A stretch of 64,000 nucleotides of DNA from Pohlia nutans (GCA_022496805.1 CM040107.1:13627501-13691500); one strand, 5' to 3'; numbered from the stretch's first letter, positions 33,585 through 44,760 are shown. Notes: generated from the sequence alone by a model not told the origin. Program-made: numbers and translations.

Positions 33585-34622
33585 TGATGAAAGCATCATA
33601 CGAAATGGACCGAGGGGGGGCTTGTAAACCCTAAGTGCTTTCAAGCAATGGACTCTCTAAGCTACACCGCAGATTACTATATTTAGACGTTGTGCATAAT
33701 GCATCTCAATTGAAATCAAACATTGACTAAAATCACAAGCAATATAAGAAACTCCTTGAAATTATATGTCAATGTACATATGACAATAATTCAATTCAAT
33801 CTAGTGTCCATAGACACTTGAGACCTCCATTACATGATCCAACTTTCCCAAATTGATGGAATGCATTCCCTATTGCAACAACTAATGGCAGCTGCCTACG
33901 TTACATTAAAGTTGACAGTCCTTCGTCTGTGCTCCAAATTGATCGAGACATAGGCTTTTGGAAAGCCAACCTTAAGATGTATGCTTTCTCAAAAATTCAG
34001 TCTCGTTGATTGTGCCAATCTCGAGATATCGGTCGTTGAAGTTGGCTGTCTCGATCGATGTTGGGAGTACACCTCTTCACACTAAAACGACCGCCTCTCC
34101 TTTGTCTTTGTTCCAAATCAAACGCGCTTTAGTTTTTTGGAAAGCCTACTCTTAGACGCATCCGCCTATCAAATTTGAGCTTCAACTTCCGGATGACGCT
34201 CTCGATCTCGGCTTTCAAAGTCGCTGCTCCAAATCTTCCGCTACTAAAACGACCGCCTGTCCTTCGTCGTTGCTCCAAATCTAATGAGTCTAGGGTATTT
34301 GGAAAGCCAACTACACGATCTACCACACCTCTAATTTTCAAGACCTAACTATCTTCGTACTAGCATCTATGTTGAAATGAAAACAGCCCATGACTATGTG
34401 GTTCGGGGAAGAGAGAGGAAGAGGGACACACACTCTACTCATCAATTAACATATAATAAACCCCATCTAATAGATTAAAGAATAAACTCAACACTAAGTT
34501 AATAAAATAAGATTAAAACAATAGGAAATCAAAAGGCTAAAATAACAAACCACGAAGAATAACTCAAGCAACTAATAAAATAAACTAATCAATTAGACTA
34601 AACTAATGAATAAAGCTAGTCA
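33585..34622 (-). repeat. gypsy-2 3' LTR
   Basis: It matches 54485-55559 over most of its length with scattered substitutions. Near the internal edge a short stretch present in the other copy (between ACTGAACTAATCA and ACTAATGAA) is missing here. Boundaries are approximate. Confidence 0.8.
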
Positions 34623-34652
34623 AACGCCACTTTGTGGCATCGGGCCACGGTC

Positions 34653-35640
34653 TCAATGTTGCGCACTAAGGCGACGGGTTTCATTCAATCCCACAAGCAT
34701 GAGAACTCTATCGTGAATGGACTCCGAGATAGGGAGCCTATGCTCAATCGCAATGCGTAGCGACGGGATTTCAATCTTGATGGGTAAAATGGCCTCAATG
34801 CCATAGACTAAAGCAGACGGGGTTCGTTTTGTGGTGACCTTGAACGTGGTCCTATAAGCCCATAAAGCGGCATTGAGCTTGGTGTCCCAATCCCGCTTGT
34901 TGTCTTGGATGGTTTTCCTCAAAATTTTAACGATAGTTTGGTTGACCCGCTCGGCCAATCCGTTGGTTTGAGGATGATATCGTGTGGTTTTGCGATGGTC
35001 AATGCCATACGCCGCGGTAAGTTCCTCAATGAGATCATTGAGAAAATGAGTTCCCCGATCACTAATCAAAACCCGTGGAACTTCGAACTGGGAGAAGACA
35101 TTCTCAAACAAAAAAAGCGCCGTGGTCTTCTTGTTTGCAACCTTGACCGCTTTGGCCTCAACCCTTTTGATCAAGTAATCTACCGCGATAATAACATACG
35201 CATTTTGGCGGGAGGAAGTAGGGTGCACGGGACCTACGTAGTCAATGTTTCATTTTTCGAATGGTAGCAAAGGAAGTGATGGAATGAGCGGGAGCGCCAT
35301 ATGAAGGTCGTTCCTAGCGTATCGTTGGCATGCATCACACCTCGTGGCGTGGCGGTGTGCATCCGCAAACATCGTGGGTCAAAAGTAACCGGCTCTAAGG
35401 GCTTTTCGGCCGTAAGACGGCCCGAAAAATGAACCCCGCACATGCCATCGTGACACGCTACAATGATTTGTGAGGCCTCGGGCTCACTAACACACCGGCG
35501 GAGAACTCCATCAATTCCTCGCCGGTACAACCGGTTTGCTATGATAGCATAATGTCGGCTATTAACCGAGATTTTGCGCCGTTCGTTGGCGTCTAAATGA
35601 TCCGAGAGTTGTTGAGTGCTCAAAAACTTGGAGATATATG
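34653..35640 (-). pseudogene. pol: gypsy-2 integrase
   Basis: The zinc-binding part starts near 35480 (CHDGMCGVHFSGRLTAEK) and then leaves frame; the following CDACQ-type half is only readable in another phase. The core, 35228-34653, is good: NAYVIIAVDYLIKRVEA, FEVPRVLISDRGTHFLND (second catalytic Asp) and QTNGLAERVNQTIVKI (catalytic Glu), then NAALWAYRTTFKVTTKRTPS. The frame ends at 34653, shortly before the LTR, so the usual C-terminal domain is truncated. Integrase would insert the cDNA; this copy is inactive because of the frameshift. Confidence 0.88.
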
Positions 35641-36930
35641 TGTCCCATGTCGGATCCCCGTGATGGCAAATAAATTAGCATCCGGGAGCTCATCCTCAAT
35701 GTCTACCGTGCCTACCGTATCCGATAACCGGGAGAGGTGATCTGCTTGAAGATGCAACCGGCCAGGTTTGTACTCTACAGTGTAATCTAATTCCTCCAAG
35801 AGTAAAACCCACCGGGCCACGCGGCCGCTAAGATCGGGTTTGTTAACCATATAGCGCAAAGCCAAGTGATCAACGAAAAACATCACGGGGTTCATGAGCA
35901 AATAATGCCGGAATTTTTTGGCGCTAAACATCATCGCCAAACACTCTCTCTCGGTAGTAGAGTAATTCCTCTCTGCGACGGTCAATTGCCGACTAGCAAA
36001 CGCAACGGGACAGTCCTTGCCGTTGGGGCCAAACGGTTGGCACAATGCCGCTCCAACGGCTACCGCCGATGCATCGCAATATACGTAAAAAGGAACATCC
36101 CAATTAGGGGGAACTAGATTACGAAAGGTAGTCAATTTGGTTTTAAGGGCATTAAAGCCCTCTCGACAGTCAGTGGTCCATACAAATTTGACCTCTTTCT
36201 TCGTGAGAATAGTCAAGGGAATGGCCGCTGTGGCATAATTGGTCTTGATGTCCCGGTACCAGCCAAAATAACCAAGGGCACGTTGAATGCCTTTTATCGT
36301 AGTCGGAGGTTCAAGATTGAGAATGACTTCAACCTTCTCGGGGGTCCGGTTCCTTGCCAACTTTGGATACCACGTATCCTAGCAAAACTCCCTTTTGAAC
36401 CCCGAGATAAACCTTCGCGAGGTTCAAAGAGAGCTGGTTTTGGCGGCACCTCAAAGAACATTCACGTAACATCGCATAATGGTCTACCGCACTAGTTTGA
36501 GTGCTAAAATCGTCAATGAAGACCGACATGAATTTGTGAAGAAGGTCAAAGAAAATAGAGGTCATCACCCGTTGAAATGCCGAGGGTGCATTGCACAACC
36601 CGAATGGCAGGACCACATAAATGAATGTCCCCCATGGTGTAGTAAATGCGGTCTTGTGATAATCATTTAGATGGATGGACACTTGGTTGTAACCCAAGTA
36701 TCCATCTAAAAAAGTGTAGAGCTCATGCCCCGCCACTTCATCCAAAATTTGGTTCACAAACGAGAGAAGAAAATGATCCTTTTGGATGGCCTCGTTCAAT
36801 CGGCGGTAATATATGCACACCCTCAATTTCCCGTTCTTTTTCTTCACAAGAACCATCGGGGACACCCAATGCGTGATCTCAACCGGTCTAATGAAACCGG
36901 CCTCTAAAAGCTTCTCCAACTCGACTTTGA
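35620..36930 (-). pseudogene. pol: gypsy-2 reverse transcriptase and RNase H, one frameshift
   Basis: RT fingers and palm at 36919-36329: WVSPMVLVKKKNGKLRVC, LYTFLDGYLGYNQVSI (motif A), FGLCNAPSAFQRVMTSIF and MSVFIDDFS (catalytic F-I-D-D intact). After LLGYVVSKVGKEPD the reading continues in another frame (EKVEVILNLEPPTTIKGIQR at 36350), so one indel lies near 36340. RNase H follows: VYCDASAVAVGAALC, FASRQLTVAERNYSTTEREC and FFVDHLALRYMVNKPDLSGR, ending DHLSRL. The catalytic residues look preserved and the frame does not. Confidence 0.9.
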
Positions 36931-37154
36931 CTACGAGTTGAAGTCGGGGTTCATCCGGCGTTCTTTTTGCCGGACCGGAAAAGCCCCCGGGACTAAAGGA
37001 CTGGTATGTTGGGCGATTTCCGCGGGAATGCCCTTGAGGTCTTTATAAGACCACTTAAAAATGTCTCGAAACTCTAAGACGAGAGACTTGTACCTCTCTA
37101 CCTCCTCCGGTGACAATTGAGCCTCCATTTTATTGAGTCGGGGCTCCTCACCTT

Positions 37155-38120
37155 CTAATGACACGTCCACATCTTGACAATCGTTGAAGGGGCCGTGACC
37201 GGGTTTGTGGGACCCTGGTACCAATCACTTGGTACCGCAGGATAAATAGGCAAATCGGACCCCACCTCTATATTAGTGGCGGTCTTCCGAAAATGAAGGG
37301 GAGGTGGGAGAATTTCCTCCTTGTCCATTAACCTTTCTAAACCGAGACTTTGACTTTCATCGATCTCGAGGTTGTAAACCGCCTCGTATTCGATATCATC
37401 TATTAAAGTTGTCATCCCGTGGTTTGATCTGCCCGGGTTTTCTATGGCTCTCACGGTCGTGATGATATTTATCGCTTGTACCCTAGGGGTATTAATGTCC
37501 TCCGGGTGTTCTCGAAGCCAAGCGGTAAATTCAACATCATCCTCCCAATCATAAAGTCCCGGCCCTAGATTTTTAATCGAACCTAAATCAATGAGGTTTT
37601 TCCCCGACACAAACGTGGGTTGTACTAAATGAACGTGCTCATTACCGGTGGCCTTCGTGGCCATTGGCACTTCTAATGATGCCTCTAAAGGTGTGGGGAT
37701 TCGCGACGCAATAGAAACAGAAGACCGGTTGTCTAACGGTCCAAATGTCAACCGTGATTGCGTGATGGTCCAACGCTCTGAGGCATTGGCCCGCCGCAAC
37801 CAATCTCTTTTCAAAAGAATGGGATAAGCGGCTTTGTTTGACATTAACCACAAGACATGAAAGGTCAATGTGTAAATTTCCCACCCGGCTCCCATTTTAC
37901 AATTGGCAATTTCGCCTTTGATCCGCCACATTAATCACTTACGGGGAAGGCCCGATGACTTTCAATCCCAATTTCTCCATCGTGGTGAGAGGCATAATGT
38001 TAAACCCTCTACCCCTATCAATAAGAGCGCTCGGAATGACCTTGTCTAGAATAGATACATCAATCTCGAGGGCACCGTCATCGATCAATGGACTCGTGTA
38101 AATCCTAGCGCTCATCACTA
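37155..38120 (-). pseudogene. pol: gypsy-2 protease and linker, active site changed to D-R-G
   Basis: Near 38010-38060 the minus strand reads VIPSALIDRGRGFNIMPLTT. In plant gypsy elements the corresponding active site is D-S-G, so here Ser is replaced by Arg. Downstream are GLKVIGPSP, a TAA, and then frame changes; NKAAYPILLKRDWLRRANAS marks the conserved end of the protease. The acidic linker to RT (DDIEYEAVYNLEIDESQSLG) is open to 37155. A short overlapping frame at 36931-37224 carries the junction toward RT. Confidence 0.78.
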
Positions 38121-38122
38121 TT

Positions 38123-38902
38123 TTACGAGGTTTCCGGGGAATCGCAGCCCTTCCTTGAACTCAATGAGGGTGCAACACGAATGAGTTGGGCTATAGAAAT
38201 ATTAGCCCGGAGACTACATAGATCCGTCCAAAGATCATAGTCCTCTGTTGGGTTAAATACCCGTGACCCTCGAGCGGCGGGCACTAAACGCTCGTGGTTT
38301 TCCAAACCCATAGTTTCTACAAAGCGGTAAAGATCACCTTCCTCATCATCAAGGGGATGAGAATGGGCATCTTCCATTGATGGTTGATCAATCGGTGGCT
38401 CAAGAGGGTTTCCGGTTAATCGGTCTCTCAAAAAATCATTAACGGCCGGGATATCCGGTGCCTCTTCCGAGGCACTAGCCTCCACGGACTTAAACTAGGA
38501 GGGTGGATTATTTGCCCGTTGTTGCCGTGTCATGATTGCCACATTATGCTCTACCGGTCCTAAACTAGAGCTAGCTACGACGATTTCCTCATCTTCATGT
38601 ATAATAATTTTTATACTTTGATGATTTGGAGGATGACAGTTTTGTGGCATGACTCCCGGGGTTTGAGAACTACCGGGAGGCATAATTCCGTATCCAGCAT
38701 CTTGGGAAGTCCCAAGGGGTGGATAAACCGGCCGCCGAGGTGACCTTGGTGGGACCGGATGCATTCCTACGTAATAATGGGAGCTAATATTACTCGGTCC
38801 CAAACCTTGGCTCGGCGGTTGCGGTGAAGAATTACCGGCGGATAGGGAGTACCATGGCGATGGATACAAATGCACATGGTACCCTTGTTCCGGACCTTGG
38901 GC
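38123..38902 (-). pseudogene. gypsy-2 gag-protease linker region
   Basis: Two minus-strand frames, 38875-38495 (Pro/Ser-rich; PRRPVYPPLGTSQDAG; then KIIIHEDEEIVVASS) and 38485-38123 (EEGDLYRFVETMGLENHERL; DYDLWTDLCSLRANISIA), lie between the insertion point of BD and the protease. They continue the gag-pol polyprotein left of the inserted DNA. Stops between them show decay. Confidence 0.6.
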
Positions 38903-38987
38903 CGGTTTGTGATAGCACGTGGTACCGGATTGTTAACGGGATTTTATAACCCTTAGTAGCCAGTACCCATGTAGGCAGTGCTACAAT

Positions 38988-39245
38988 TATTGAAGGTAGA
39001 GAAGATTGCACAAGGCACACACACAAACACAAGGAATGCGTAGAAAGAGATAATCTTTACTCAAAGGCCTTCCACCTTAAGTAGTGTACACTAGGAGGTC
39101 ACCATGGACAAACCATATGGGATAACTCATCACAAGGACACTCTAGAGATCAGCCCATGCCTAACCCCTCCTCCCACACACCATTATTTAGCACCCGTAC
39201 GTCTTTGGCTTCTAGCAATACTACGTTGCATCAATTACCTCAATA
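38988..39245 (-). repeat. copia 3' LTR
   Basis: Same sequence as 44186-44443. The gag-pol frame ends inside it (stop TAG at 39221-39223). Confidence 0.95.
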
Positions 39246-42200
39246 CTCCCACTTTGCGTAGAGCCAAAGCCTCTAAGTCCAAATGCTATTACTAATCGTT
39301 GGTGTCGGTCTCTACAAAGACCCTTTGTGAGCACATCCGCCACCATGTGCTCCGTTGGGCAATACTCCAAATGTATAACTCCCAATTCCAACTTCTCCCG
39401 AATGAAGTGGTATTGCACATCAATGTGCTTCGTGCGTGAATGATGTGTAGGGTTCTTTGCAAGTGAAATGCACCCTTGGTTGTCACACATAATCGTTGTA
39501 GCCTCACCTTGTGTGCAACCCACATCCACCATTAGTTGCCTCAACCAAATGGCCTCCTTCGTGGCATGGCTCGTAGCCATGTACTCGGCCTCCACCGTTG
39601 ATGTCGCCGTGGTTTGTTGCCGCTTGCTATTCCACGACACCGCTCCCAATCCGACCTTGAACATGTAGCCCGTTGTCGATCTTCGATCGCTCGTGTCTCC
39701 CGCGTAGTCCGCGTCACAATAGCCGCTCAACACAATGTCTTTGCCTCCAAGACACAACTTCACATCGCTTGTGCCCCTCAAATAACGCATGATCCTCTTG
39801 ACCGTCATCCAATGCATCGAGCCCGGTCTCGCCATGTGTTGACTCACCACGCTAATTGGATACGCAAGGTCGGGCCGTGTCGCAATCATCGCATACATCA
39901 ATGACCCCACCGCTTGCTTGTATGGCACCTCCGCCATCGATTTAGCCTCCATCGCATACTCCTCCTCCGAAAGCTTGACGAGCTTGGAGTTTGCATCCAA
40001 TGGTGTTGCCACGGGCTTACAATCCTCCATCCCGAATCTCTTGAGCACGTCCATCACATACTTGCCTTGACTCATGGTGATAGTGCGTGTAGCCCTGTCT
40101 CGCACAAACTCAACACCAAGACAAAAGTGCAATTCTCCAAGATCACTCATCTCGTACTCTCTCTCAAGCATGCCTTTTAATGCATCCATTAAACTCATGA
40201 GGCTTGCAAGAATGATCAAATCATCAACATATATGATCACAATCACCACATGTTGCCCCTCTTGCATGAAGTAGAGACTATGATCCGCAATGCTCCTAGT
40301 AAACCCGTGTGCAACCAAGAACGTGTCAATCTTTTGGTACCACGCTCTTGGAGATTGTTTCAACCCATACAATGATTTTTGCAACTTACAAACAAGGTGC
40401 TCATTACCTTGTTGCACAAACCCCTCAGGTTGCACCATGTAGATGTCCTCCTCCAAATCGCCATTCAAAAATGCGGTCTTCACATCCATTTGATGCATCT
40501 CCAAGTCCAAGGCCGCTCCAATGGCAAGAATGCATCGAATGGTGGTGAACTTGGCCACGGGAGCAAATGTCTCGTGAAAGTCCACCCCATGCACTTGCGC
40601 GAACCCCTTGGCTACTAATCTTGCCTTGTGACGCACAACAATACCCGAAACATCCCTCTTTGTCCGAAACACCCATTTGCAACCAATGGGGTTGCGATCC
40701 TTTGGAATGGGAGTTAATTGCCACGTACCGTTAGCAATTAGAGAGTCGTACTCCTCTTGCATGGCGCGCTCCCACTTGACCGCATCCTCACCTTGCATGG
40801 CTTCTCGAATGGTCAATGGACCATCCGATAATGCCACATTCGCATGCTCGTCCTCCACTTGAGGGAAGATGTGGTTCTTCCACCATTCTCCAGGTGGCTT
40901 GCGCGATCTCTCGGGGTACCGCCGCTCGCTTGAAGAAACTTGCTCCTCTTGCGTGCCCTTTGCGCCATTCTTGGCCTTTGAGCTCGATGGCGCTTCAACA
41001 ACCTCCGTGTCGCCAGCTTCGTCATCACCGTCATCATCACCTACATCAACAACACTAGGAGACTTGGAGGGTGTGTCCACCAAAACGTCTCCACTACTCC
41101 CACTTGGACCAACCTCCAAAGGAGCCTCCATCGTAGACTCCTCACAAAATGTCACATCACGTGACCGAATGATCTTCCTCGTGTCCACCGACATGAGTCT
41201 ATACGCCTTGGTACCTTCACAATACCCAAGAAACACACATTTCAAGGCCTTAGCCTCGAGTTTCGTCCTCCGTTCGTCGGGAACCTTCGCATATGCAATG
41301 CATCCGAAGATGCGCATGTGTGCAACACATGGTTGCCTCCCACTCCACGCTTGCTCCGGCGTCATGCCTTCAACCGCGCTTGTTGGACACCGATTGCGTG
41401 TGTATACCGCATTCACCACCGCTTCCGCCCAAAGGTCCAACTTCAAGTTTTGAGCGTGCAACATGCTCCTCGCCATCTCTACAATGGTGCGATTTGCGCG
41501 CTCCGCAACTCCATTTTGTTGAGGCGTGTACGGGGCCGAAGTTTGGCGTGCGATGCCTTCATTCTTCAAAAGCTCGTCAAATTTCTTGGACATGTACTCG
41601 CCGCCATTGTCCGACCGAAACACCTTGATCTTCAACTCGGATTGGTTCTCCACCAATGTCTTGAACTCCTTGAACTTCTCAAAGCACTCACTCTTGGCTT
41701 TGATAGGGTAGAGCCATATCTTCCTTGAAAAATCATCGATGAAGGTCACAAAGTACTTGCAACCTCCCATCGATGTGGTCTTCATGGGGCCACACACATC
41801 CGAATGCACGATCTCCAAAACTTTTGTGGCCCGTGTCGCCCCTTCACCCGCAAATGGCAACCGTTGTTGCTTGCCTTCAATGCAACCTTCACACGTGAAT
41901 GTAGAAGCATCCACTTTCAATTGATGAAGGTCCATACCGCTTACCATGCCGCGTAGTGTCTTCACACTCTTGATGTTCAAATGGCCAAGTCGACGATGCC
42001 ACAACGCCAACTTGTCGTCCTTCAAGTTTGAATGCGCCAACGCCGCCGAATCCTTCGAATGCACCTTGGAGAACTTGATGTGGTACAAGCCCTCGTGTTC
42101 TTCAATGATGGCCACCTCATCTCGACTCGGTGACAACACATAACACCCCTTATCACTAAACTCAACCCTCAAGTGCTTTGCCACTAATTGCCTCACCGAT

Positions 42201-43366
42201 AGTAAATTTGCCGTTAATTTGGGAACGTGGAGGACATCTTGGATAGTGATTGTCTTCACACGACCCCTCACCTCGGTGTCTACAACAATTTGGCCCTTGC
42301 CAACGGCCTCAAGCACCGTATCATCTCCCAAAATCACTCTCCTTGGATTAATGAGAGCATACGAATGAAAACAAGTTTTATGTGGTGACATGTGGCTTGT
42401 AGCCCCCGAATCAACAATCCAATCACTCGTACTACCATTGCACGATACATTGCTTGCCATGTTTGCATACTCATCACCAACCTCAATCCAATCACTCATG
42501 CTTGCATCACCCTCGATACCATCACTCATGCTTGCATCACCCTCGATGCCATCGCTCATGCTTGCCTCATATCTAGCCGTAAATGCGTACTCATCATCGT
42601 CACGAGTTTTAGTGTTGTTTGCACTCTCCCCTTTCTCATCCCTCTTGCGTTTGAAGCAAAATTTGGCAATGTGGCCCTTCTTACCACAATAGAAGCACAC
42701 CTTGTCGCTTGAGCTCCCACCGCCTCCATTCTTGAATTGCTTCGCCACGAGTGCCGCTCCATCTTCTCGAGACTCGTTCTCCTTTCGCCGCGAAAGCTCG
42801 TGCAACAACCGTGAGGTCACATAGTCCAATGTGAGCTCCGTAATGGGTCTTGACTCCATCGCCACGATGAGGTACTCGTATGATGATGGAAGGCTCTCCA
42901 AAAGTGTCATCACGATGTCACCATCCGTAACCGACACGTCGCAACCGTTGAGTTGATCCGCGAGAGCTTTGACCTTGTTGATGTGCGCCAACATGTCATC
43001 TTCTTCGCCCATCTTGATGGTGAAGAACTTGCGCCTCAAAAACAAAATGTTGGCCAATGTTTTCGCTTCGTGAATGTTGCAAAGCTTGGACCATGCTTCC
43101 GCGGGTGTCTTGCACGAACGAATGTGCGCAAGTTGCGAATCCGCGAGGTTGAGTGCCAAAATGGCAAATGCCTTCTTCTCCCTCCTCGTGTACGCTTGCA
43201 TGATCCTAGGATCCGTAGAAGAGAAAGGAGGTTCCTCACTACCCTCGACAATCTCCCACAACTCCTTCTCGGCCATCACCATCTCCATTTTGAATTTCCA
43301 CAAGTGGAAATTCACCCCATCGAACTTGTCCACGACCTTGGGACCCTCACCCTCAAAAGATGCCAT
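39221..43366 (-). CDS. gag-pol: copia gag-pol polyprotein, intact (1381 residues)
   Basis: The frame opens at ATG 43366 (MASFEGEGPK); an in-frame GTG nine bases upstream is not needed. Domains in order: UBN2-type gag (about 10-200; KVVDKFDGVNFHLWKFKMEM), CCHC knuckle CFYCGKKGHIAKFC (about 225), protease WIVDSGATSHMS (about 315), integrase zinc region (HRRLGHLNIKS; CEGCIEGKQQ) and core (HSDVCGPM, FRSDNGGEY, NGVAERANRT; about 460-640), RT (WVFRTKRD, MDVKTAFLNGDLEEDIYM, LIILA preceded by YVDD; about 870-1110), RNase H (CDADYAGDTSDRRSTTGY, STVEAEYMATSHATKEAIWL; about 1220-1350). Integrase before RT fixes it as copia. All catalytic residues I checked are present. Between knuckle and protease is a short repeat (DGIEGDASMS twice). 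The C-terminus overlaps the polypurine tract and 3' LTR. Confidence 0.97.
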   Translation of the reverse strand: MASFEGEGPKVVDKFDGVNFHLWKFKMEMVMAEKELWEIVEGSEEPPFSSTDPRIMQAYTRREKKAFAILALNLADSQLAHIRSCKTPAEAWSKLCNIHEAKTLANILFLRRKFFTIKMGEEDDMLAHINKVKALADQLNGCDVSVTDGDIVMTLLESLPSSYEYLIVAMESRPITELTLDYVTSRLLHELSRRKENESREDGAALVAKQFKNGGGGSSSDKVCFYCGKKGHIAKFCFKRKRDEKGESANNTKTRDDDEYAFTARYEASMSDGIEGDASMSDGIEGDASMSDWIEVGDEYANMASNVSCNGSTSDWIVDSGATSHMSPHKTCFHSYALINPRRVILGDDTVLEAVGKGQIVVDTEVRGRVKTITIQDVLHVPKLTANLLSVRQLVAKHLRVEFSDKGCYVLSPSRDEVAIIEEHEGLYHIKFSKVHSKDSAALAHSNLKDDKLALWHRRLGHLNIKSVKTLRGMVSGMDLHQLKVDASTFTCEGCIEGKQQRLPFAGEGATRATKVLEIVHSDVCGPMKTTSMGGCKYFVTFIDDFSRKIWLYPIKAKSECFEKFKEFKTLVENQSELKIKVFRSDNGGEYMSKKFDELLKNEGIARQTSAPYTPQQNGVAERANRTIVEMARSMLHAQNLKLDLWAEAVVNAVYTRNRCPTSAVEGMTPEQAWSGRQPCVAHMRIFGCIAYAKVPDERRTKLEAKALKCVFLGYCEGTKAYRLMSVDTRKIIRSRDVTFCEESTMEAPLEVGPSGSSGDVLVDTPSKSPSVVDVGDDDGDDEAGDTEVVEAPSSSKAKNGAKGTQEEQVSSSERRYPERSRKPPGEWWKNHIFPQVEDEHANVALSDGPLTIREAMQGEDAVKWERAMQEEYDSLIANGTWQLTPIPKDRNPIGCKWVFRTKRDVSGIVVRHKARLVAKGFAQVHGVDFHETFAPVAKFTTIRCILAIGAALDLEMHQMDVKTAFLNGDLEEDIYMVQPEGFVQQGNEHLVCKLQKSLYGLKQSPRAWYQKIDTFLVAHGFTRSIADHSLYFMQEGQHVVIVIIYVDDLIILASLMSLMDALKGMLEREYEMSDLGELHFCLGVEFVRDRATRTITMSQGKYVMDVLKRFGMEDCKPVATPLDANSKLVKLSEEEYAMEAKSMAEVPYKQAVGSLMYAMIATRPDLAYPISVVSQHMARPGSMHWMTVKRIMRYLRGTSDVKLCLGGKDIVLSGYCDADYAGDTSDRRSTTGYMFKVGLGAVSWNSKRQQTTATSTVEAEYMATSHATKEAIWLRQLMVDVGCTQGEATTIMCDNQGCISLAKNPTHHSRTKHIDVQYHFIREKLELGVIHLEYCPTEHMVADVLTKGLCRDRHQRLVIAFGLRGFGSTQSGSIEVIDAT
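39246..39256 (-). other. copia polypurine tract
   Basis: The minus strand reads AAAGTGGGAG immediately before the 3' LTR, the normal position and composition for the plus-strand primer. Confidence 0.85.
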
Positions 43367-44171
43367 GATCCTCACTTACGTATGCCTCCCCACACAAATG
43401 AAACCTCAAACTCAAACACACAACTTTGTTTTTGTGATTTTTTGCTTTGATATTGCACCTTTGTGCACCCAATGGGTTTAAAACAACCCCAAACACTAGA
43501 TCAGCACTTTTGTGCTCCACACACGCCTCCCAACACTCAAATGTGAGAACCCTCACCCAAAAATGCAAAGAGGCTCACCAAAACCCCTCAAATCACTCAA
43601 TGGAGCTCAAAACAACTCCAAATGCTTCAATACGACGCCTTAGTGTCCCCAAACACTCAATGCACGTCAATGACACCTTTGTGTCCTTCAAGAGCACTCA
43701 CTCAATGCACATGAACTCACACAAGTCCCTCAAAACCCCAATCGCATTGAAATTGCTCAAAACCGCACCTTTGTGCACAAACTAGCTCCAAATGAAAATT
43801 TGAGCACCCCAAGAGCATGAAACACATGCAACACCTCAAAGCAAGTGCCTAATCACTAGGATCAGATGGTAGACCCTCCACGAGAGCCTTCACACCTCAC
43901 AAATCACTTGCATTTACTCAAATGCTCACAATTGAACCAAACGAAGTTCCACTCGCAACGAAGAGATAGAAGAAAGAAAAGAAGGAGATCAAGGGAAGAA
44001 ATTGACCAAAGAGAGTGCTCCAACATGTAACTTCAGCCCATGCACACCTCCAAGAAACACCAACGCTTCAACAAGCTCCAAAACCTCCAACAATGCTCCA
44101 AAACCGCCCGTTGCGCACCGACCTCAAAATACTTGCACAAATGCAATCTAATACTCATGAAACACACATGA
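43367..44171. other. copia leader between primer-binding site and gag
   Basis: About 800 bp with recurrent CACTCAA and CTCCAAA words on the plus strand and no coding character. Presumably the packaging and translation leader. Confidence 0.6.
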
Positions 44172-44185
44172 GTGGGCCCATAACC
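44172..44185 (-). other. copia primer-binding site matching the initiator tRNA-Met anticodon arm
   Basis: Directly after the 5' LTR the minus strand reads GGTTATGGGCCCAC. Its complement GTGGGCCCATAACC is the anticodon stem-loop of eukaryotic initiator tRNA-Met (CAT anticodon inside). Drosophila copia and Volvox Osser are known to prime from a cut initiator tRNA at this region. The usual 3'-end site TGGTATCAGAGC is absent. Confidence 0.85.
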
Positions 44186-44443
44186 TATTGAAGGTAGAGA
44201 AGATTGCACAAGGCACACACACAAACACAAGGAATGCGTAGAAAGAGATAATCTTTACTCAAAGGCCTTCCACCTTAAGTAGTGTACACTAGGAGGTCAC
44301 CATGGACAAACCATATGGGATAACTCATCACAAGGACACTCTAGAGATCAGCCCATGCCTAACCCCTCCTCCCACACACCATTATTTAGCACCCGTACGT
44401 CTTTGGCTTCTAGCAATACTACGTTGCATCAATTACCTCAATA
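44186..44443 (-). repeat. copia 5' LTR
   Basis: 258 bp, identical by eye to the other LTR. Followed on the minus strand directly by the primer-binding site. Confidence 0.95.
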
Positions 44444-44448
44444 ACAAT

Positions 44449-44760
44449 GTATCTCCTCCCAGTTGGTAGTCGATTCAGTAGCACCAGAGGCTAGTCTACT
44501 CGGTAGTCGACTAGGTAGTCAACCCGATAGTTGACCAGAGGCTAGTAGTCCAGAGGCTAGTCGACCCGGTAGTTGACTAGGAAGACGACTCGGTAGTCGA
44601 TTAGATAGTTGACCCGGTAGTCGACCAGAGGCTAGTCGACCCGGTTGTTGACCAGGAAGACGACCCGGTAGTCGACCAGGAAGTCGACCCGGTAGTTGAC
44701 CAGGTAGTTGACTCGGTAGCCAAATCCAAATCCAGATCTAGATCTAGATCTAGATCCGGA
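44449..44760. repeat. GTCGAC-rich tandem repeats and AGATCT microsatellite inside the solo LTR
   Basis: Units of the type GGTAGTCGACC / GGTAGTTGACC recur about 15 times at 44460-44720, with spacing of 12-24 bp. An AGATCT hexamer run follows at about 44733-44756. Confidence 0.8.

Larger units (their letters stand above)
38988..44443 (-). mobile_element. Intact Ty1/copia retrotransposon
   Basis: Two 258-bp LTRs (38988-39245 and 44186-44443) look identical by eye. They are flanked by ACAAT at 38983-38987 and 44444-44448, and one complete gag-pol frame lies between them. The LTR termini are TATTG...CAATA instead of TG...CA. The primer-binding site abuts the 5' LTR and a polypurine tract abuts the 3' LTR. 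Identical LTRs and an unbroken frame make this the youngest insertion in the window; it may still be active. Confidence 0.97.

Noticed and set aside
39468..43481. Many plus-strand frames opposite the copia gag-pol
   Set aside because: They are antisense shadows of the conserved minus-strand polyprotein.
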